64,000 bases of DNA from Muraenolepis orangiensis (GCA_027704905.1 JANIIK010000687.1:1-64000); one strand, 5' to 3'; counted from the stretch's first letter, positions 34,727 through 48,883 are shown. Numbers and translations: made by a program. The notes: a model not told the origin generated them from the letters alone.

Positions 34727-37700
34727 GTGTCTCTCCAGGTGTTTGCTTGCTTGTTTGGCTACTCTGTCCCCTTCAATGTAGCTACGCTACACACCGATTG
34801 AGATTGAGATGGCGCCAGTATGTTTGGCAGGCCGTCGGTCGTTTCTACCCAGTGTTTTTTGTGCTATTGCTCTGTTTTTCTGTGTTTGCTGTCGGGATGT
34901 TTCGGCTATATTTGCTTATGATCGCCAAGCTTTACTCAACATCCGAGTCTCTGGTGAGACACAAATTACACATTATTTGCGAGAACAGACTGCCAGCCTC
35001 CCTCCCCTGTTGACGGATATTCCTGTTTACCTGCGCCGCTCACCTGATGCCCCTTCCCGAACCAAACGCCGGAAAAGACGTGGAAAGCGGGGTGGTGTTC
35101 TGGTGAAAGTCAAGGCTTATCTGTCATCATCCTGTATGGCCGATCCTGGCCTCCTTCGTGGGGGATATTGCTACTCTTCTGCTGTCAGACGCTCACTGCG
35201 GCTCCGAGGAGCGTGGGTGCGGATTGCCGTGCCCTGCCCTCCCGTCGCTGCTCCTGGCTTGACGCTGATCGCTGCTTCGCCGCTGAGCTCCGCAACTTCC
35301 GGCAAGATGACAACGCCTGCTCCGCACGCTGCTTCACTGGGACCGGCGGTCTCTGCTCCGCACGCTGCTTCACTGGGACCGGCGGTCTCTGCCCGGCAGG
35401 GCCTGAAGACGCTACCTCTGCCTGGGCAGCCGAGAGCCCGTAGCGACGGTGTTGTCCACACTAACCTGCGCCCGCTAAGACGAGCTGCGACCAGTGGGAC
35501 TCCTAACATCACGTTGAATATGGCTCTGATTAATGCCAGATCGCTAGTGAATAAGACTTTTCTACTGAATGATTTTTTCGTTTCTCGTGAGCTTGATTTT
35601 ATGTTCCTGACGGAGACCTGGCTACATGTCGGTGAGTGTACTCCTTTCTCCGAACTCCTCCCTCCCAACTGCACTTTTCTCAGCGCCCCACGGACCACCG
35701 GGAGAGGTGGTGGGCTTGCGTGTGTTTTTAAATCCAGTTTTCACTGTCGGCAGATTCCAGCTGTCACTTCCTCTAGCTTCGAGTTGCAGCTCTTTGAACT
35801 GAACTCCTCTCCTCCCCTGCTATGTGCGGTGGTATATCGCCCACCTAAGTACAATAAGGATTTTATCCAGGATTTTGAAAACTTTCTGTCTGGAACTATG
35901 ATGGATTATGATCATTTTTTAATTTCTGGCGATATGAACATTCATGTTTGTTGTGAATCCAGTCCTCTGGTTAAAGACTTCCTGTCTCTGATTGACTCTT
36001 TCAATCTCACTCAGTGGGTCTCTGGTCCGACCCATGAAAAAGGGCACACACTAGACCTAGTGCTGTCTCATGGTCTAAGTGTCTGTGTTAAAGAAATATG
36101 CGATAGTGCGTGTATTTCTGACCACATGCCTGTTATATTTTCTACTGTTGTCCCATGCTCTGTAGTTGCTACTCGTCCCCCTGCACGCCGTTTTCGTGTT
36201 ATAAACACTGACACCTCGTTGAAATTCTCTACAGCTTTTAATAACTGTATCCCTTCAACTATGGATGGGTATAGTGCCCTCAGTGTAGAAGAGCTTGTTG
36301 CTCTCTTTAATTCCGCATGCACGAGCATCCTGGACTCCATCGCCCCCTTGAGGAGCAAACGCCCCAAGGCCCTTTCTGAACCGTGGATTGATGATTCTAC
36401 CCGTGCGCTCAGACGCTCATGCAGGCGTGCTGAGAGAAAGTGGAAGCAGGATAAATTACATGTCTCGTTTGGGATTTTACAGGACTGTTTAATGGCATAT
36501 CAGAGAGCCATGAAGGCTGCTAAAACGAAGTACATCTCAAATATGGTCTCTAAGAATATTGGTAAACCCAAGGTTTTGTTTAATACTCTTGACTCTCTTG
36601 TTAACCCTCGGGATACTGCCCCTGTTGTACCATCGCCTGCTCTCTGTAATGATTTTCTCAATTTCTTTGTTGATAAAATCTCATCTCTTCGGTCTGTACC
36701 CTCTATCGCTGCCCCTGACCCCTCTGTTCCACCTACATGCCCAGCTACTTTGGACAAGTTTAAGCCCATATCCTTGTCGTCACTGTCTGATGTTGTTTGT
36801 GAGTTGCGGCCTACAAACTGCCCCTCTGACAGTGTTCCCTCTCGCCTCTTAAAAGAGGCATTTGACTCAGTTGGCCCTTTCATTCTTGTTTTGGTGCATG
36901 CCTGTTTTAGTTCAGGAGTCTTTCCAGCTCCTTTTAAACATGCCATAGTGCAGCCATTAATAAAAAGCCAAGCTTGGACCCCTCTGTTCTTTCAAATTTC
37001 AGGCCCATCTCCAAATTGCCCTTTCTGTCCAAAGTGTTGGAGAAAGTAGTCTCTATTCAAATGCAATCTTTTCTAGAGAAAAATGAGGTCTATGAGAAAT
37101 TTCAGTCTGGTTTTAGACCTCGTCATAGCACTGAAACTGCTCTTTTAAGAATGTTTAATGATCTTGTTTTAACTGTTGATTCTGGGTGTGCTGCTATCTT
37201 AGTAACACTAGATCTGACCGCGGCCTTTGATACTGTGGATCATAAGACCCTTTTATCCCGCCTAGAACAATGTGTTGGTCTTAAAGGTGCTGCCCTTATG
37301 TTACTTCAGTCGTATTTGACAGACAGGAGTTTCTCGGTCCATTTAGGTGAGTTCTCCTCAAATGTAGCCCCCCTTACCTGTGGTGTCCCGCAAGGCTCCA
37401 TCCTAGGCCCTTTATTATTTTCTTTATATATGCTGCCCCTGGGTTCCATTTTTCGTAAGCACAACGTCTCTTTTCATTGCTATGCGGATGATGTCCAAAT
37501 CTACCTTCCGTTGAAAATAAAATGTCAAGATTCCCTCAAACCTCTGCTAGCTTGTTTAAACGACATTAAGATTTGGATGAATCTAAATTTCCTAAATCTT
37601 AATGATGGCAAGACAGAGGTTATTGTGTTTGGGCATTGTTTTAATGACTCTGTTGGTGCTCTAGGACCCCTTGCTGCAAAAAATCGCTCCTTTATTAAAA

Positions 37701-38530
37701 ATCTTGGTGTCACTTTTGATAGTGGTTTTAAATTTGATAAACAAATTAGCTCTGTTGTAAAAGGCTCCTTTTTTCAGTTGAGGCTCCTATCCAAAATAAA
37801 GCCCTACCTCTCTCGCAATGACCTCGAGAGGGTTATCCATGCCTTTATTTCGTCCAGGTTGGACTATTGTAATGGTCTGTATGTGGGTCTAGACCAGCTC
37901 TCCCTACGACGCCTGCAGCTAGTGCAGAACGCTGCTGCGCGCCTCTTGACCGGCACAAAGAAGCGTGACCACATTACACCGGTGCTGGTTTCCCTGCACT
38001 GGCTTCCTGTCCGCTTCAGGATTGATTTTAAAATTATGTTGTTTGTCTTCAAGGCATTAAATGGTCTGGCCCCTCAGTACCTAGCTGAACTTCTCCATGT
38101 TCGCACCCCAGTTAGAGCACTGAGGTCATCAAAGGAGGTACTTTTAGATGTCCCAAGGTCTAGGCTAAAAACTAAAGGCGACCGAGCATTTGCGGTGGCT
38201 GCCCCAAATTTGTGGAACAATCTGCCACTACAAATTCGATCTGCCCAGACTCTTGGGATTTTTAAGTCACGGCTGAAAACTCACCTGTTTTCTTTGGCGT
38301 TTTGAGGTGTGTTAAGCTGCACACCGTGGTCGTGTTGTGACTATTTATTTATTGTATTGTATTGCATTGACTCGTGCATTTTATATAGTATTTTTATTAT
38401 TAATTTTATTGTATTGCATTGACTTGTGCATTTTATATGGTATTTTGTATTATGTCTGTTTCTGTATACTGTAAAGCACTTTGGTGCAACTTCGGTTGAT
38501 TTTAAAATGTGCTATATAAATAAATCTGAC
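34727..38530 (+). mobile_element. L2/CR1-like non-LTR retrotransposon, nearly full length
   Basis: A LINE in the same direction as the MHC gene. The first open frame (34809-37049) begins with a basic N-terminal region (KRRKRRGKRGG). It continues into an apurinic-type endonuclease with NARSLVNK, LTETWL, GDMNIH near 35935 and SDHMPV near 36117. The second frame (36974-38305) holds the reverse transcriptase: FRPIS, SGFRPRHST, DLTAAFDTVDH, GVPQGSILGPLLF and YADD at 37481-37492. It then runs through the C-terminal RLDYCN and HWLPV blocks. One base appears lost in the A-run at about 36960-36966, splitting what would be a single frame. The 3' end has the CTATATAAATAAA motif typical of fish L2/CR1 elements and then enters CT repeat. 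The L2 versus Rex1/CR1 placement is not certain. Confidence 0.88.
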
Positions 38531-39055
<525 letters not shown>

Positions 39056-39059
39056 TTTT

Positions 39060-40556
<1,497 letters not shown>

Positions 40557-40671
40557 ATCCCCTCCATACCTGCTCTATTAGTAAGTAATTGTATACCTGT
40601 TTTTAGTAGTAACCGTTTTTAAATCTTATTTAACCACTGTACATGGTGCACATTTGCACACACTCTCTTCT

Positions 40672-40674
<3 letters not shown>

Positions 40675-40707
<33 letters not shown>
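40675..40707. repeat. (CT)n before the alpha3 acceptor, locus 1
   Basis: A short CT run ending in the GGTCCAG acceptor of exon 4; the locus 2 equivalent is 59263-59322. Confidence 0.85.
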
Positions 40708-40710
<3 letters not shown>

Positions 40711-40714
40711 CCAG

Positions 40715-41026
40715 AGCGTCCATCGGTGTCTCTGCTCCAGAGGAGCCCCTCTTCCCCAGTGGTGTGCCATGCTACAGGCTTCTACCCTAACAGGGTGGTG
40801 GTGTTCTGGAGGAGAGACCACCAGGAGCTCCATGAGCACGTGGACCACGGGGAGGTCCTCCCCAACCACGACGGGACCTTCCAGGTCAGCGTTGGCCTGA
40901 ACCTGACGTCGGTCCCACCGGAGGACTGGCGGACGTACGAGTGTGTGGTCCAGCTGAAAGGCATCGAGGACATCCTGGTCCCGCTGGACCCGGCCCTCAT
41001 CAGGACCAACTGGAGAGGAGATGGAG
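40715..41026 (+). pseudogene. Locus 1 exon 4, alpha3 Ig C1 domain (open frame)
   Basis: An intact immunoglobulin C1-type domain: the first cysteine in VVCHATGFYP, the second in TYECVVQ, with the FWRR and HDGTFQVSV strands between them. It follows a GGTCCAG acceptor and ends at GGTAGG. The 312-bp exon reads through in the expected phase from exon 3, and it is the best preserved extracellular exon of this locus. Confidence 0.88.
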
Positions 41027-41350
41027 GTAGGACGTCTCCACCTCATCACTACCTGGACACATCTGAAGCAACGTGCTAAACACACAGCTCTCAGGAAGGG
41101 CTCACTTCAGTGGAACACATTGGATTGTGGGTAAATGAGTCCTATGAATAGAGCTAAGCTAAGCTAAGTCCCTGAGTGACCCTGAACTCCAGAACAGATT
41201 CCACTGGAGTAGTCAGACTGCCGTTGTGTTGGTATGTAGCATCAGGTGTCCATAGACATGTGGTTCAAGGGTGAAGGGATGGATGAGTGATGGACTCTGT
41301 CCACCCTATATGATTACAGACCTGCTTTTCTTCTCTTGATTTACCTGAAG

Positions 41351-41443
41351 GTATCAGCACCCCCATCATCATTGGGTCTGTGGTTCTCCTCCTCGCTGCT
41401 GTTGGAATCTGTGTTGGAGTCTTTGTGTCCAAGAGGAGGAACG
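41351..41443 (+). pseudogene. Locus 1 exon 5, transmembrane segment
   Basis: It encodes a hydrophobic stretch (TPIIIGSVVLLLAAVGIC, then VGVFV) followed by the stop-transfer residues SKRRN, between a CTGAAG acceptor and a GGTGAGT donor. The frame is open. Confidence 0.82.
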
Positions 41444-41692
41444 GTGAGTGAATCCAACTCTTCAGGAGGACCAACACCTGAACTCCACCTGCTCCTACTT
41501 CCTTCCCCCTCGTTGCGTCCGTTCCTACAATCTGATTGGTTGTGGTCATACACTAGTGGTCTCCATCTCCGAATGAAGAACCTCCTCTAGTGTCGTGTCC
41601 ACAGTGTTGTTGTGGCGTTAAGAATATCAAAGTGTAATAACATTCAGATATTTACCACTGTTACAACACTGATCATTTATCTTGATCCATAG

Positions 41693-42047
41693 CGGGCCAG
41701 AGCCTTAGAGCCAAGAGCCGACTGGCTGGTGAGTAAAATGTGTTTTTACTGCAGATTAACACTTCAGTATTGAATGAGAGTATCTGGACTGGACTATACA
41801 GCTCTGTTGACCTAGATACATCTAGTTCACTGGACTATACAGCTCTGTTGACCTAGATACATCTAGCTCACTGGACTATACAGCTCTGTTGACCTAGATA
41901 CATCTAGCTCAGTGAATTCACCTCCTCACATTCTGCTACTTACCAGGTTCTGACACCAGCTCTGAGGTCCCTGGGGAACAGAATCCAGCTCCTGAGGCCC
42001 AACCTCTGAACACAGAGTCAGTATTTGGTGACATCACAACATTTTAG
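41693..42047 (+). pseudogene. Locus 1 cytoplasmic-tail exons
   Basis: Exon 6 (41693-41728) reads AGQSLRAKSRLAG. Exon 7 starts at 41947 and reads GSDTSSEVPGEQNPAPEAQ, reaching a possible donor at 42021. If that donor is not used, the frame runs to TAG at 42045-42047. The intron between them holds about three copies of a 41-bp repeat. The last exon starts at 42372 after TTTAG and is mostly 3' UTR. Confidence 0.68.
41772..41912. repeat. 41-bp minisatellite, locus 1
   Basis: About three copies of a unit containing ACTATACAGCTCTGTTGACC and ATACATCTAGCTCA. Locus 2 has about 22 copies in two blocks. Confidence 0.88.
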
Positions 42048-42077
42048 AGGAGGGCGATCATATATTTACAGTACATA

Positions 42078-42312
42078 ACTGCAATATATCATCACAGTAA
42101 TATATTAACAGTATTATCTTAACATCATCACAGTAATATAGTAACAGTATTATCTTAACATCATCACAGTAATATAGTAACAGTATTATCTTAACATCAT
42201 CACAGTAATATAGTAACAGTATTATCTTAACATCATCACAGTAATATAGTAACAGTATTATCTTAACATCATCACAGTAATATAGTAACAGTATTATCTT
42301 AACATCATCACA
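42078..42312. repeat. 36-bp minisatellite, locus 1 last intron
   Basis: About 6.5 copies of a unit containing ATCATCACAGTAATATAGTA. The paralogous array in locus 2 has about 32 copies. Confidence 0.9.
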
Positions 42313-42540
42313 TTGATATCTTGACTCATGCTAAATGGGTTCATCCTGTCTTGTTCTTCCTTCCTGTTTAGGGTCAACTGAACCATGAAGACTCTTCTCC
42401 CGTTCAGCTTAAAGCAGCACAGAGTAGACTGCTGCTCATTTACAATCATTACTAACAGCCTTCATTTAACTTCACATGCTGTGATCTATTACGATAACAT
42501 TCATATTTACTTTTATCTTGAAATCAGTCATCAATACTAA

Positions 42541-43330
42541 AAACTACTAAAAGTTTTAAATCAATGTCATCACTGTATTTGGGATTGATTTGATGAACTC
42601 GCCGACTATAATAGTTTCATAATTAGTAAGAACAGAAACATATGGATGAGCTGAGATGAAATGATGGCTCCACACACGGTAGACCAACATGTGTGGATGT
42701 TATTAAGCCATCGCCTTCTTTCAGCACCGAGAGCCAGAGTTTGCTCCCCTTGATTTTGGATTATAGTTGATTTATTTTATATTGTATTTGATTATAATTC
42801 TAAAAAACTTGAATTGGCAACTTTCACGAGTGCTATTGTGGCCACAATTCTACACTGTGCATATCTATGTTATGAATGATAGAGCGCTCCAAAAGAACGA
42901 AACAAAGAGTTTAAAGGGCTGACTAATAGTGAGTCTGTAGCTGACAGCAGATTGTAAATCCACCAACATGGCCCACTTCCGCTTCTCCGGTCGTATTTTC
43001 ATTAGATTTGACGTCACTTGCAAGACATCAATTCAAGAATTTGGACTAAATTGAGTCGAGTTTGAATATTGATTCATTGAATGTAATATTACATTTATAT
43101 ATTTTTAATTGTGTTATTATTGTTATAGAGTTGTGCTGCTAGCTAGAGAACTACATTGCTGGGCTGGTTTATGTTGTAATTTGATTTAATCATTTTTTTG
43201 GAATTGGATTGTTTGAAAGTTTTCCTAATTCTCACAGTTTCTTTGGGTTATTCTGTCAATAAAATATTTAAGAAATATTTTCCATAATTTCAGGTTTTTA
43301 GGATAGAGTATTTAATTGAATTAATTTCAT
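42541..43330. other. Intergenic, no gene seen
   Basis: AT-rich unique sequence after locus 1. I see no open frame of note. A TGACGTCA palindrome lies at 43009-43016 just after a GGCCCACTTCCGCTTCTCCG stretch, and an AATAAA occurs near 43259. Neither can be assigned a role. Confidence 0.5.
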
Positions 43331-43339
43331 AATAATAAT

Positions 43340-44540
43340 AATAATAAAAAATTAAATTTCATATAGAGCTTTCTGGACACCCAAGGCGCTTTTTGAGACA
43401 TGGTAAAATAAATAGAATCTAATTAAATTAAAAATAAACAGGAGTATAATTAAAAATGTCAAGTCATGGAATGGAGGGGAGGATGTTTTAGCAGAGAAAA
43501 GGCAGTTTGAAGAGGTGGGTTTTGAGAGCCTGTTTGAAGGATAGTAGGGTGGTTGTTTGAAGGATGGTAGGGTGGTTGTTTGAAGGATGGTACGGTGGTT
43601 GTTTGAAGGATGGTAGGGTGGTTGTTTGAAGGATGGTAGGGTGGTTGTTTGAAGGATGGTAGGTGGTTGTTTGAAGGATGGTAGGGTGGTTGTTTGAAGG
43701 ATGGTAGGGTGGTTGTTTGAAGGATGGTAGGGTGGTTGTTTGAAGGATGGTAGGGTGGTTGTTTGAAGGATGGTAGGGTGGTTGTCTGAAGGATGGTAGG
43801 GTGGTTGTTTGAAGGATGGTAGGGTGGTTGTTTGAAGGATGGTAGGGTGGTTGTTTGAAGGATGGTAGGGTGGTTGTTTGAAGGATGGTAGGGTGGTTGT
43901 TTGAAGGAGGGTAGGGTGGTTGTTTGAAGGAGGGTAGGGTGGTTGTTTGAAGGATGGTAGGGTGGTTGTATGAAGGATGGTAGGGTGGTTGTTTGAAGGA
44001 TGGTAGGGTGGTTGTTTGAAGAATGGTAGGGTGATTGTTTGAAGGATGGTAGGGTGGTTGTTTGAAGGATGGTAGGGTGGTTGTTTGAAGGATGGTAGGG
44101 TGGTTGTTTGAAGGATGGTAGGGTGGTTGTTTGAAGGATGGTAGGGTGGTTGTTTGAAGGATGGTAGGGTGGTTGTCTGAAGGATGGTAGGGTGGTTGTT
44201 TGAAGGATGGTAGGGTGGTTGTTTGAAGAATGGTAGGGTGATTGTTTGAAGGATGGTAGGGTGGTTGTTTGAAGGATGATAGGGTGGTTGTTTGAAGGAT
44301 GGTAGGGTTGTTGTTTGAAGGATGGTAGGGTGGTTGTATGAAGGATGGTAGGGTGGTTGTTTGAAGGATGGTAGGGTGGTTGTTTGAAGAATGGTAGGGT
44401 GGTTGTTTGAAGGATGATAGGGTGGTTGTTTGAAGGATGGTAGGGTTGTTGCCTGACGGATGTGGATGGGGAGGGCGTTCCAGAGGGAGGGTGCAGGAAC
44501 TGAAAAGGCCCTTGAAAAACAATAGTTCAACGTTTTCAAT
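43340..44540 (-). mobile_element. LINE 3' end (L2/CR1-like) with an internal minisatellite
   Basis: Read on the minus strand, the sequence begins with a reverse-transcriptase C-terminus (AFSVPAPSLWNALPIHIRQA). It enters a long repeat of the codons for TLPSFKQ, and then resumes with QALKTHLFKLPF and a stop. The 3' UTR-like end (AGCGCCTTGGGTGTCCAGAA, then an ATT repeat) matches the style of fish L2 tails. The element is strongly 5' truncated. Confidence 0.8.
43543..44450. repeat. 23-bp minisatellite inside LINE coding sequence
   Basis: About 39 copies of a 23-bp unit containing GGGTGGTTGTTTGAAGGATG, with point variants. The unit corresponds to the LINE codons for TLPSFKQP on the minus strand. 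Because 23 is not a multiple of three the frame cycles, but no stop arises for hundreds of codons. Confidence 0.93.
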
Positions 44541-44629
44541 CAAACTAAACTATGGATGACCTATGGATCATTGAAATGTAATTTCTACGGTGGCCCTGAA
44601 GTGCAAATCACAACCACAATAAGAAAACG

Positions 44630-44998
44630 ACAAAATATGACAACTAACTAGAAATATAACAGTTAATGATGAAATATGACAACAAACTAGAAATATAACA
44701 GTTAATGATGAAATATGACAACTAACTAGAAATATAACAGTTAATGATGAAATATGACAACTAACTAGAAATATAACAGTTAATGATGAAATATGACAAC
44801 AAACTAGAAATATAACAGTTAATGATGAAATATGACAACTAACTAGAAATATAACAGTTAATGATGAAATATGACAACTAACTAGAAATATAACAGTTAA
44901 TGATGAAATATGACAACAAACTAGAAATATAACAGTTAATGATGAAATATGACAACTAACTAGAAATATAACAGTTAATGATGAAATATGACAACAAA
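44630..44998. repeat. 39-bp AT-rich tandem repeat
   Basis: About 9.5 copies of a unit containing AGAAATATAACAGTTAATGA. Copies alternate irregularly between CTAACTAG and CAAACTAG forms. Confidence 0.92.
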
Positions 44999-45107
44999 CA
45001 GGCTGTAGGTGTCAGGTGACCTGGCCACAGGAAGGGGTCTGGTGGTGGGGGAGGAGAGGTAGGGAGACTGTATATCAATTGAACTGAACTGTTGATATAA
45101 CCCATGT

Positions 45108-45153
<46 letters not shown>

Positions 45154-45297
45154 CTGTACTGTACTTTTATTTTATAGTATAGTGTTTATAAAGGGAGGGA
45201 ATGCGGATTAAGCATTCCATTGTACTTGTTGCATATGGCAAATCAAAATCTTGAATCTCAAAGAACAACACTACGTGTAATAAACGTCATTAAGGAC
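44999..45297. other. Spacer with (TA)n
   Basis: Contains a (TA)n run at about 45113-45147 and otherwise unremarkable sequence. No gene seen. Confidence 0.6.
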
Positions 45298-46640
45298 CTA
45301 CCCAGCAAACAAAAAAACGTCCCGAAGACGTCGCCTAAAGGTCCTCTCTGAACGTTGGCTAAACGTCAAAGTGTATGGTTGTCTAAACGTCCCGAGGACG
45401 TTATTGACAGAGAACGTTGATTGATCAGAGAACGTTGGGAGGACGTAACGGGAACGGGTGGTGTATTCCATCGAGCACTCGGTGCTCTACTAGGTTAGGT
45501 AGACTGTGTGAAGATGTCAACGTGAGGTTCATGATTGGTCGAGCCTGTTCCTGTTAGTCTGAGTAAAGATGACACTCGTACCACAGCCTTGCCTTCGTGA
45601 TTTTTATGTACAGGAGATAAAGCTACAACAGGAACGTTAGGGAAACCCGTCACACCATAACGTTCTGGTCAGCGTTTGAGGAAACGTTGGTAATCGTTCG
45701 TGGTCGCTGGCATAGCGCCAGAAGAGCGTTGTGTGAACGCTGGTGAACGCTGGTAATCGTCGGTGATCGGCGGAGAACGCTGGTCCGAAAATAAAGTTTT
45801 GAACATGCACAAAAGTTCTCATGGAGACCAGCGTTCTTCAACGTTTAACGTTAAACGCTGGAGAACGTTCGTGGAACGTTGTACTAACATTCGCAGAACG
45901 TTGCACGCGTTCGGCTATTGTTAGTCAGTCGCTACCCTAGCGTTACTTGGTTGTTATTAATCGTTCACAATCTTGCAGTGAACGACTCACTGGTACACAT
46001 CCGACATTGTGTGCCTCTGTCTGGATGAGAGATGGAGTGTGTGTGTGGGGGTCAGGACCAGCGCTCATAGTCATACACACATCCGACATTGTGTGCCTAT
46101 TTTCAGATTGGAGATGGAGATGGAGTTTAGCAGTAGCCCCCCTCACACACTTTTTTCCTCTTGGCGGCATGATGTGCACTGTTCAATATCCAGAAGAACA
46201 ACTGAATCCACTGTGATTTCCCCGCGTTTTGTACCCGTTTGAACATGCAACCCACACGCCAGCAACACGCTAGTCTGTCGTTAGTCACACGTTAGTCACA
46301 CGCTCAACACGCTCGTCTAACCGTTGACCAATCGTAAGTCGCGCGCCAGTGACACGTCAGCACACGCTAATAGTTTTCAGGGGTGTCTTACGTGGTCGCT
46401 GGTACACGCTAGTTGTGCGTTAGTCACACACTAATTCATGCGTTAGTCACACGCCAGATGTACACGCTCACCCTAGAACGCTCGAAAATTGAACGATTCG
46501 AACGTTCATAGAACGCTGACCAGAACGTTATGGTGTGACGGGGCCTTTAGGGAAACCCGTCATTTTGTGGTTCCCTTGACGTTACGGGACGTTCAAAGAA
46601 CGGTAAAGGGATGTTTGGGGAAAGTCCTCTGGACGTCACT
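45298..46640. mobile_element. Non-autonomous DNA transposon-like region, nested inverted repeats
   Basis: The outer sequence is rich in AACGTT/ACGTC words and begins with CAGCAAAC-type sequence common at fish DNA transposon ends. Inside, CACACCATAACGTTCTGGTC at 45650-45669 is matched by its reverse complement at about 46514-46533. This gives an inner inverted-repeat element of about 0.9 kb. TTAGGGAAACCCGTCA occurs on both sides (about 45638 and 46548). No transposase is encoded. A segment of about 40 bp around ACATCCGACATTGTGTGCCT is repeated at 45998 and 46079. The superfamily is undetermined. Confidence 0.6.
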
Positions 46641-46936
46641 TATAACTTATTATTATCATTACGACTACGAGTAATAATGATGTGGTTTTGCAAAGCTAAA
46701 AGAAATACACTGATAAAATGTTATATTTTTGACATTATTTGTATTCTATATTTATAATGTATGAAGCAGTGACGTGCAGTGAGGCTCGTGGCTGGGGAGG
46801 CACTGACTCTTTCTTAGTCAGATTGACACATATATGAATTCAGAGTAGCGTAACAGAGTAGCATCAATTCACCATTCAACTGGCTGCTTGCACATTGACT
46901 ACTGGTTATGTTTCATATCCCATATCAGCATTATTT

Positions 46937-46969
46937 ACACACACACACACGCACACACACACACACACA
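46937..46969. repeat. (CA)n
   Basis: A short CA dinucleotide run with one GC interruption inside the hAT element. Confidence 0.9.
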
Positions 46970-47802
46970 GTAGGTAAGGTACACATTTGGCCAAAGAAGA
47001 ACGTTCTCAGAGAGAGCGCATTTGCTCTGCACCCTCCGTGTGTTCTTAATTTTCCATCACAATTCATACTCTTTAAATACAACTGAAAGTATATACAGTC
47101 CGCAACAAAAAAGACAAAAAAGACAAAAAAAATGAAATAACTTTAATAACACATTTATTTATTTTATATACAAGATATACAAATAATGGACAAGATAAGA
47201 AAAATAATAGAAAACCGGCCTTCCATTATTTATCACTTCCGGTTTTGATTGAAAGTCAAGTTTTATCTTGTTTATTTAATCTTCCATTGTTCCAGTCAGA
47301 TATAAACGGACTGATGCGGCGCACTTGACTTTCTCTACTTGACTTTCTTAGCTAGCATATTACCCACAATGCCCTCTGTCTTTAACACGCCCCCCAGGGA
47401 GGCAGAGGTACCGGCTGCCTCCCTTCCTGCTTGTCACTGCGGCGTTATGTCAGATCAGCAAGACTAATATGTTCTACACACAGGTGAACTACATGACCTA
47501 GACTATGGCGCGTGAGGACATATAATCAAAGTGTGTTCAGCTATTGGTGACATACAGAGAGATCAATGCTCAGCCCAGTTTGGGAGGGATCGATCCCAGA
47601 GGCTCAGCTCGTCCTACTCCCTTCGCGTCTTTCTTCCGGATTGGAACAGGAAAATACACAAACTCAGCGATATTGACTATAAAAATGATTGGAATGATTG
47701 GAATCATACAACAATTACATTTATATCACAGATCTGTGGACAAATATTTATTTATTTGTTTTGAATCATTATTTTTTTTTTTTACATTTCATGATGACAG
47801 GG

Positions 47803-48883
47803 TTTTGTGGATTTAGAGAAGGCATATGATCGGGTCCCTCGGGAAATACTGTGGGGGGTGCTGTGGGAGTATGGGGTGCGGGGGTCACTGTTGAGGGCCA
47901 TCCAATCCCTCTACTCCCAAAGCAAGAGCTGTGTCCGAATTCTCGGTAGTAAGTCAGGCCTGTCAGTGGGTCTCCACCAGGGCTGCGCTTTGTCACCCAT
48001 CCTGTTTGTGATTTTCATGGACAGGATTTCAAGGCGAAGTCATGGAGGGGTTTTAGTATGGTGGGCTCCGGATTGAATCGCTGCTGTTTGCAGATGATGT
48101 GGTCCTGTTTGCGTCATCAGTATGTGACCTTCAGCACTCACTGGATCGGTTTGCAGTGGAATGTGAAGCGGCTGGGATAAGGATCAGCACCTCCAAATCT
48201 GAGGCCATGGTTCTTAGCAGGAAACCGGTGGATTGTCTACTCCAAGTAGGGAGGGAGTCCTTATCCCAAGTGAAGGAGTTCAAGTATCTCGGGGTCTTGT
48301 TCTCGATGGAGCGTGAGATTGACAGGAGAATAGGTGCAGCGGGAGCTGTATTCGGTGCACTTTGGCGCACCGTTGTAACCAAAAGAGAGCTGAGCCAGAA
48401 GGCAAAGTTCTCGATCTACCGATCAGTCTTCGTTCCTACCCTCACCTATGGCCATGAGCAATGGGTACTGACCGAAAGGACGAGATCGTGAATACAAGCG
48501 GCCGAAATGAGTTTCCTCAGGAGGGTGGCTGGTATCTCCTTGAGGGATAGGGTGAGAAGCCCAGTCACTTGAGAGACTCAGAGTAGAGCCGCTGCTCCTT
48601 CGCGTAGAAAGGAGCCAGTTGAGGTGGTTCGGGCATCTAGTAAGGATGCTTCCTGGTCGCCTCACCAGGGAGGTTTTCCAGGCACATCCAACTGGGAAGA
48701 GACCACGGGGCAGACCGAGGTACAGGTGGGGTGATTACATCTCCACACTGGCCTGGGAACGCCTTGGGATCCCCCAGTCAGAGCTAGTCCATGTTGCCAG
48801 GGAGAGGGAAGTTTGGAGTCCCCTGCTGGAGCTGCTACCTCCAAGACCCGATTACGGATAAGCGGGAGAAGATGGATGGATGG
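47803..48883 (+). mobile_element. Rex3-like (RTE clade) LINE, 5' truncated
   Basis: Reverse-transcriptase sequence starts abruptly at VDLEKAYDRVPREILWGVLW and continues through LHQGCALSPILFVIFMDRIS, FADDVVLF near 48085, and ISTSKSEAMVLSRKPVD. It ends in the C-terminal blocks RRVAGISLRDRV, LRWFGHLVRM, GRPRYRWGDY and LLPPRPDYG. The frame is broken near 48075, by a TGA at 48489-48491 and again before 48619. The 3' end is a GATG tandem repeat, known for Rex3. ATGACAGGG flanks both ends (47794-47802 and 48884-48892), consistent with a 9-bp target duplication. Confidence 0.82.

Noticed and set aside
43352..44543. Two minus-strand open frames of 350-395 codons with a NHPTILQTTTLPSFKQP repeat
   Set aside because: They arise from a 23-bp tandem repeat expanded inside a truncated LINE end, not from a structural repeat protein.
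45943..46242. Open frames of about 80-90 codons on both strands
   Set aside because: They lie inside the inverted-repeat DNA element and include its internal duplicate; no domain or conserved pattern.
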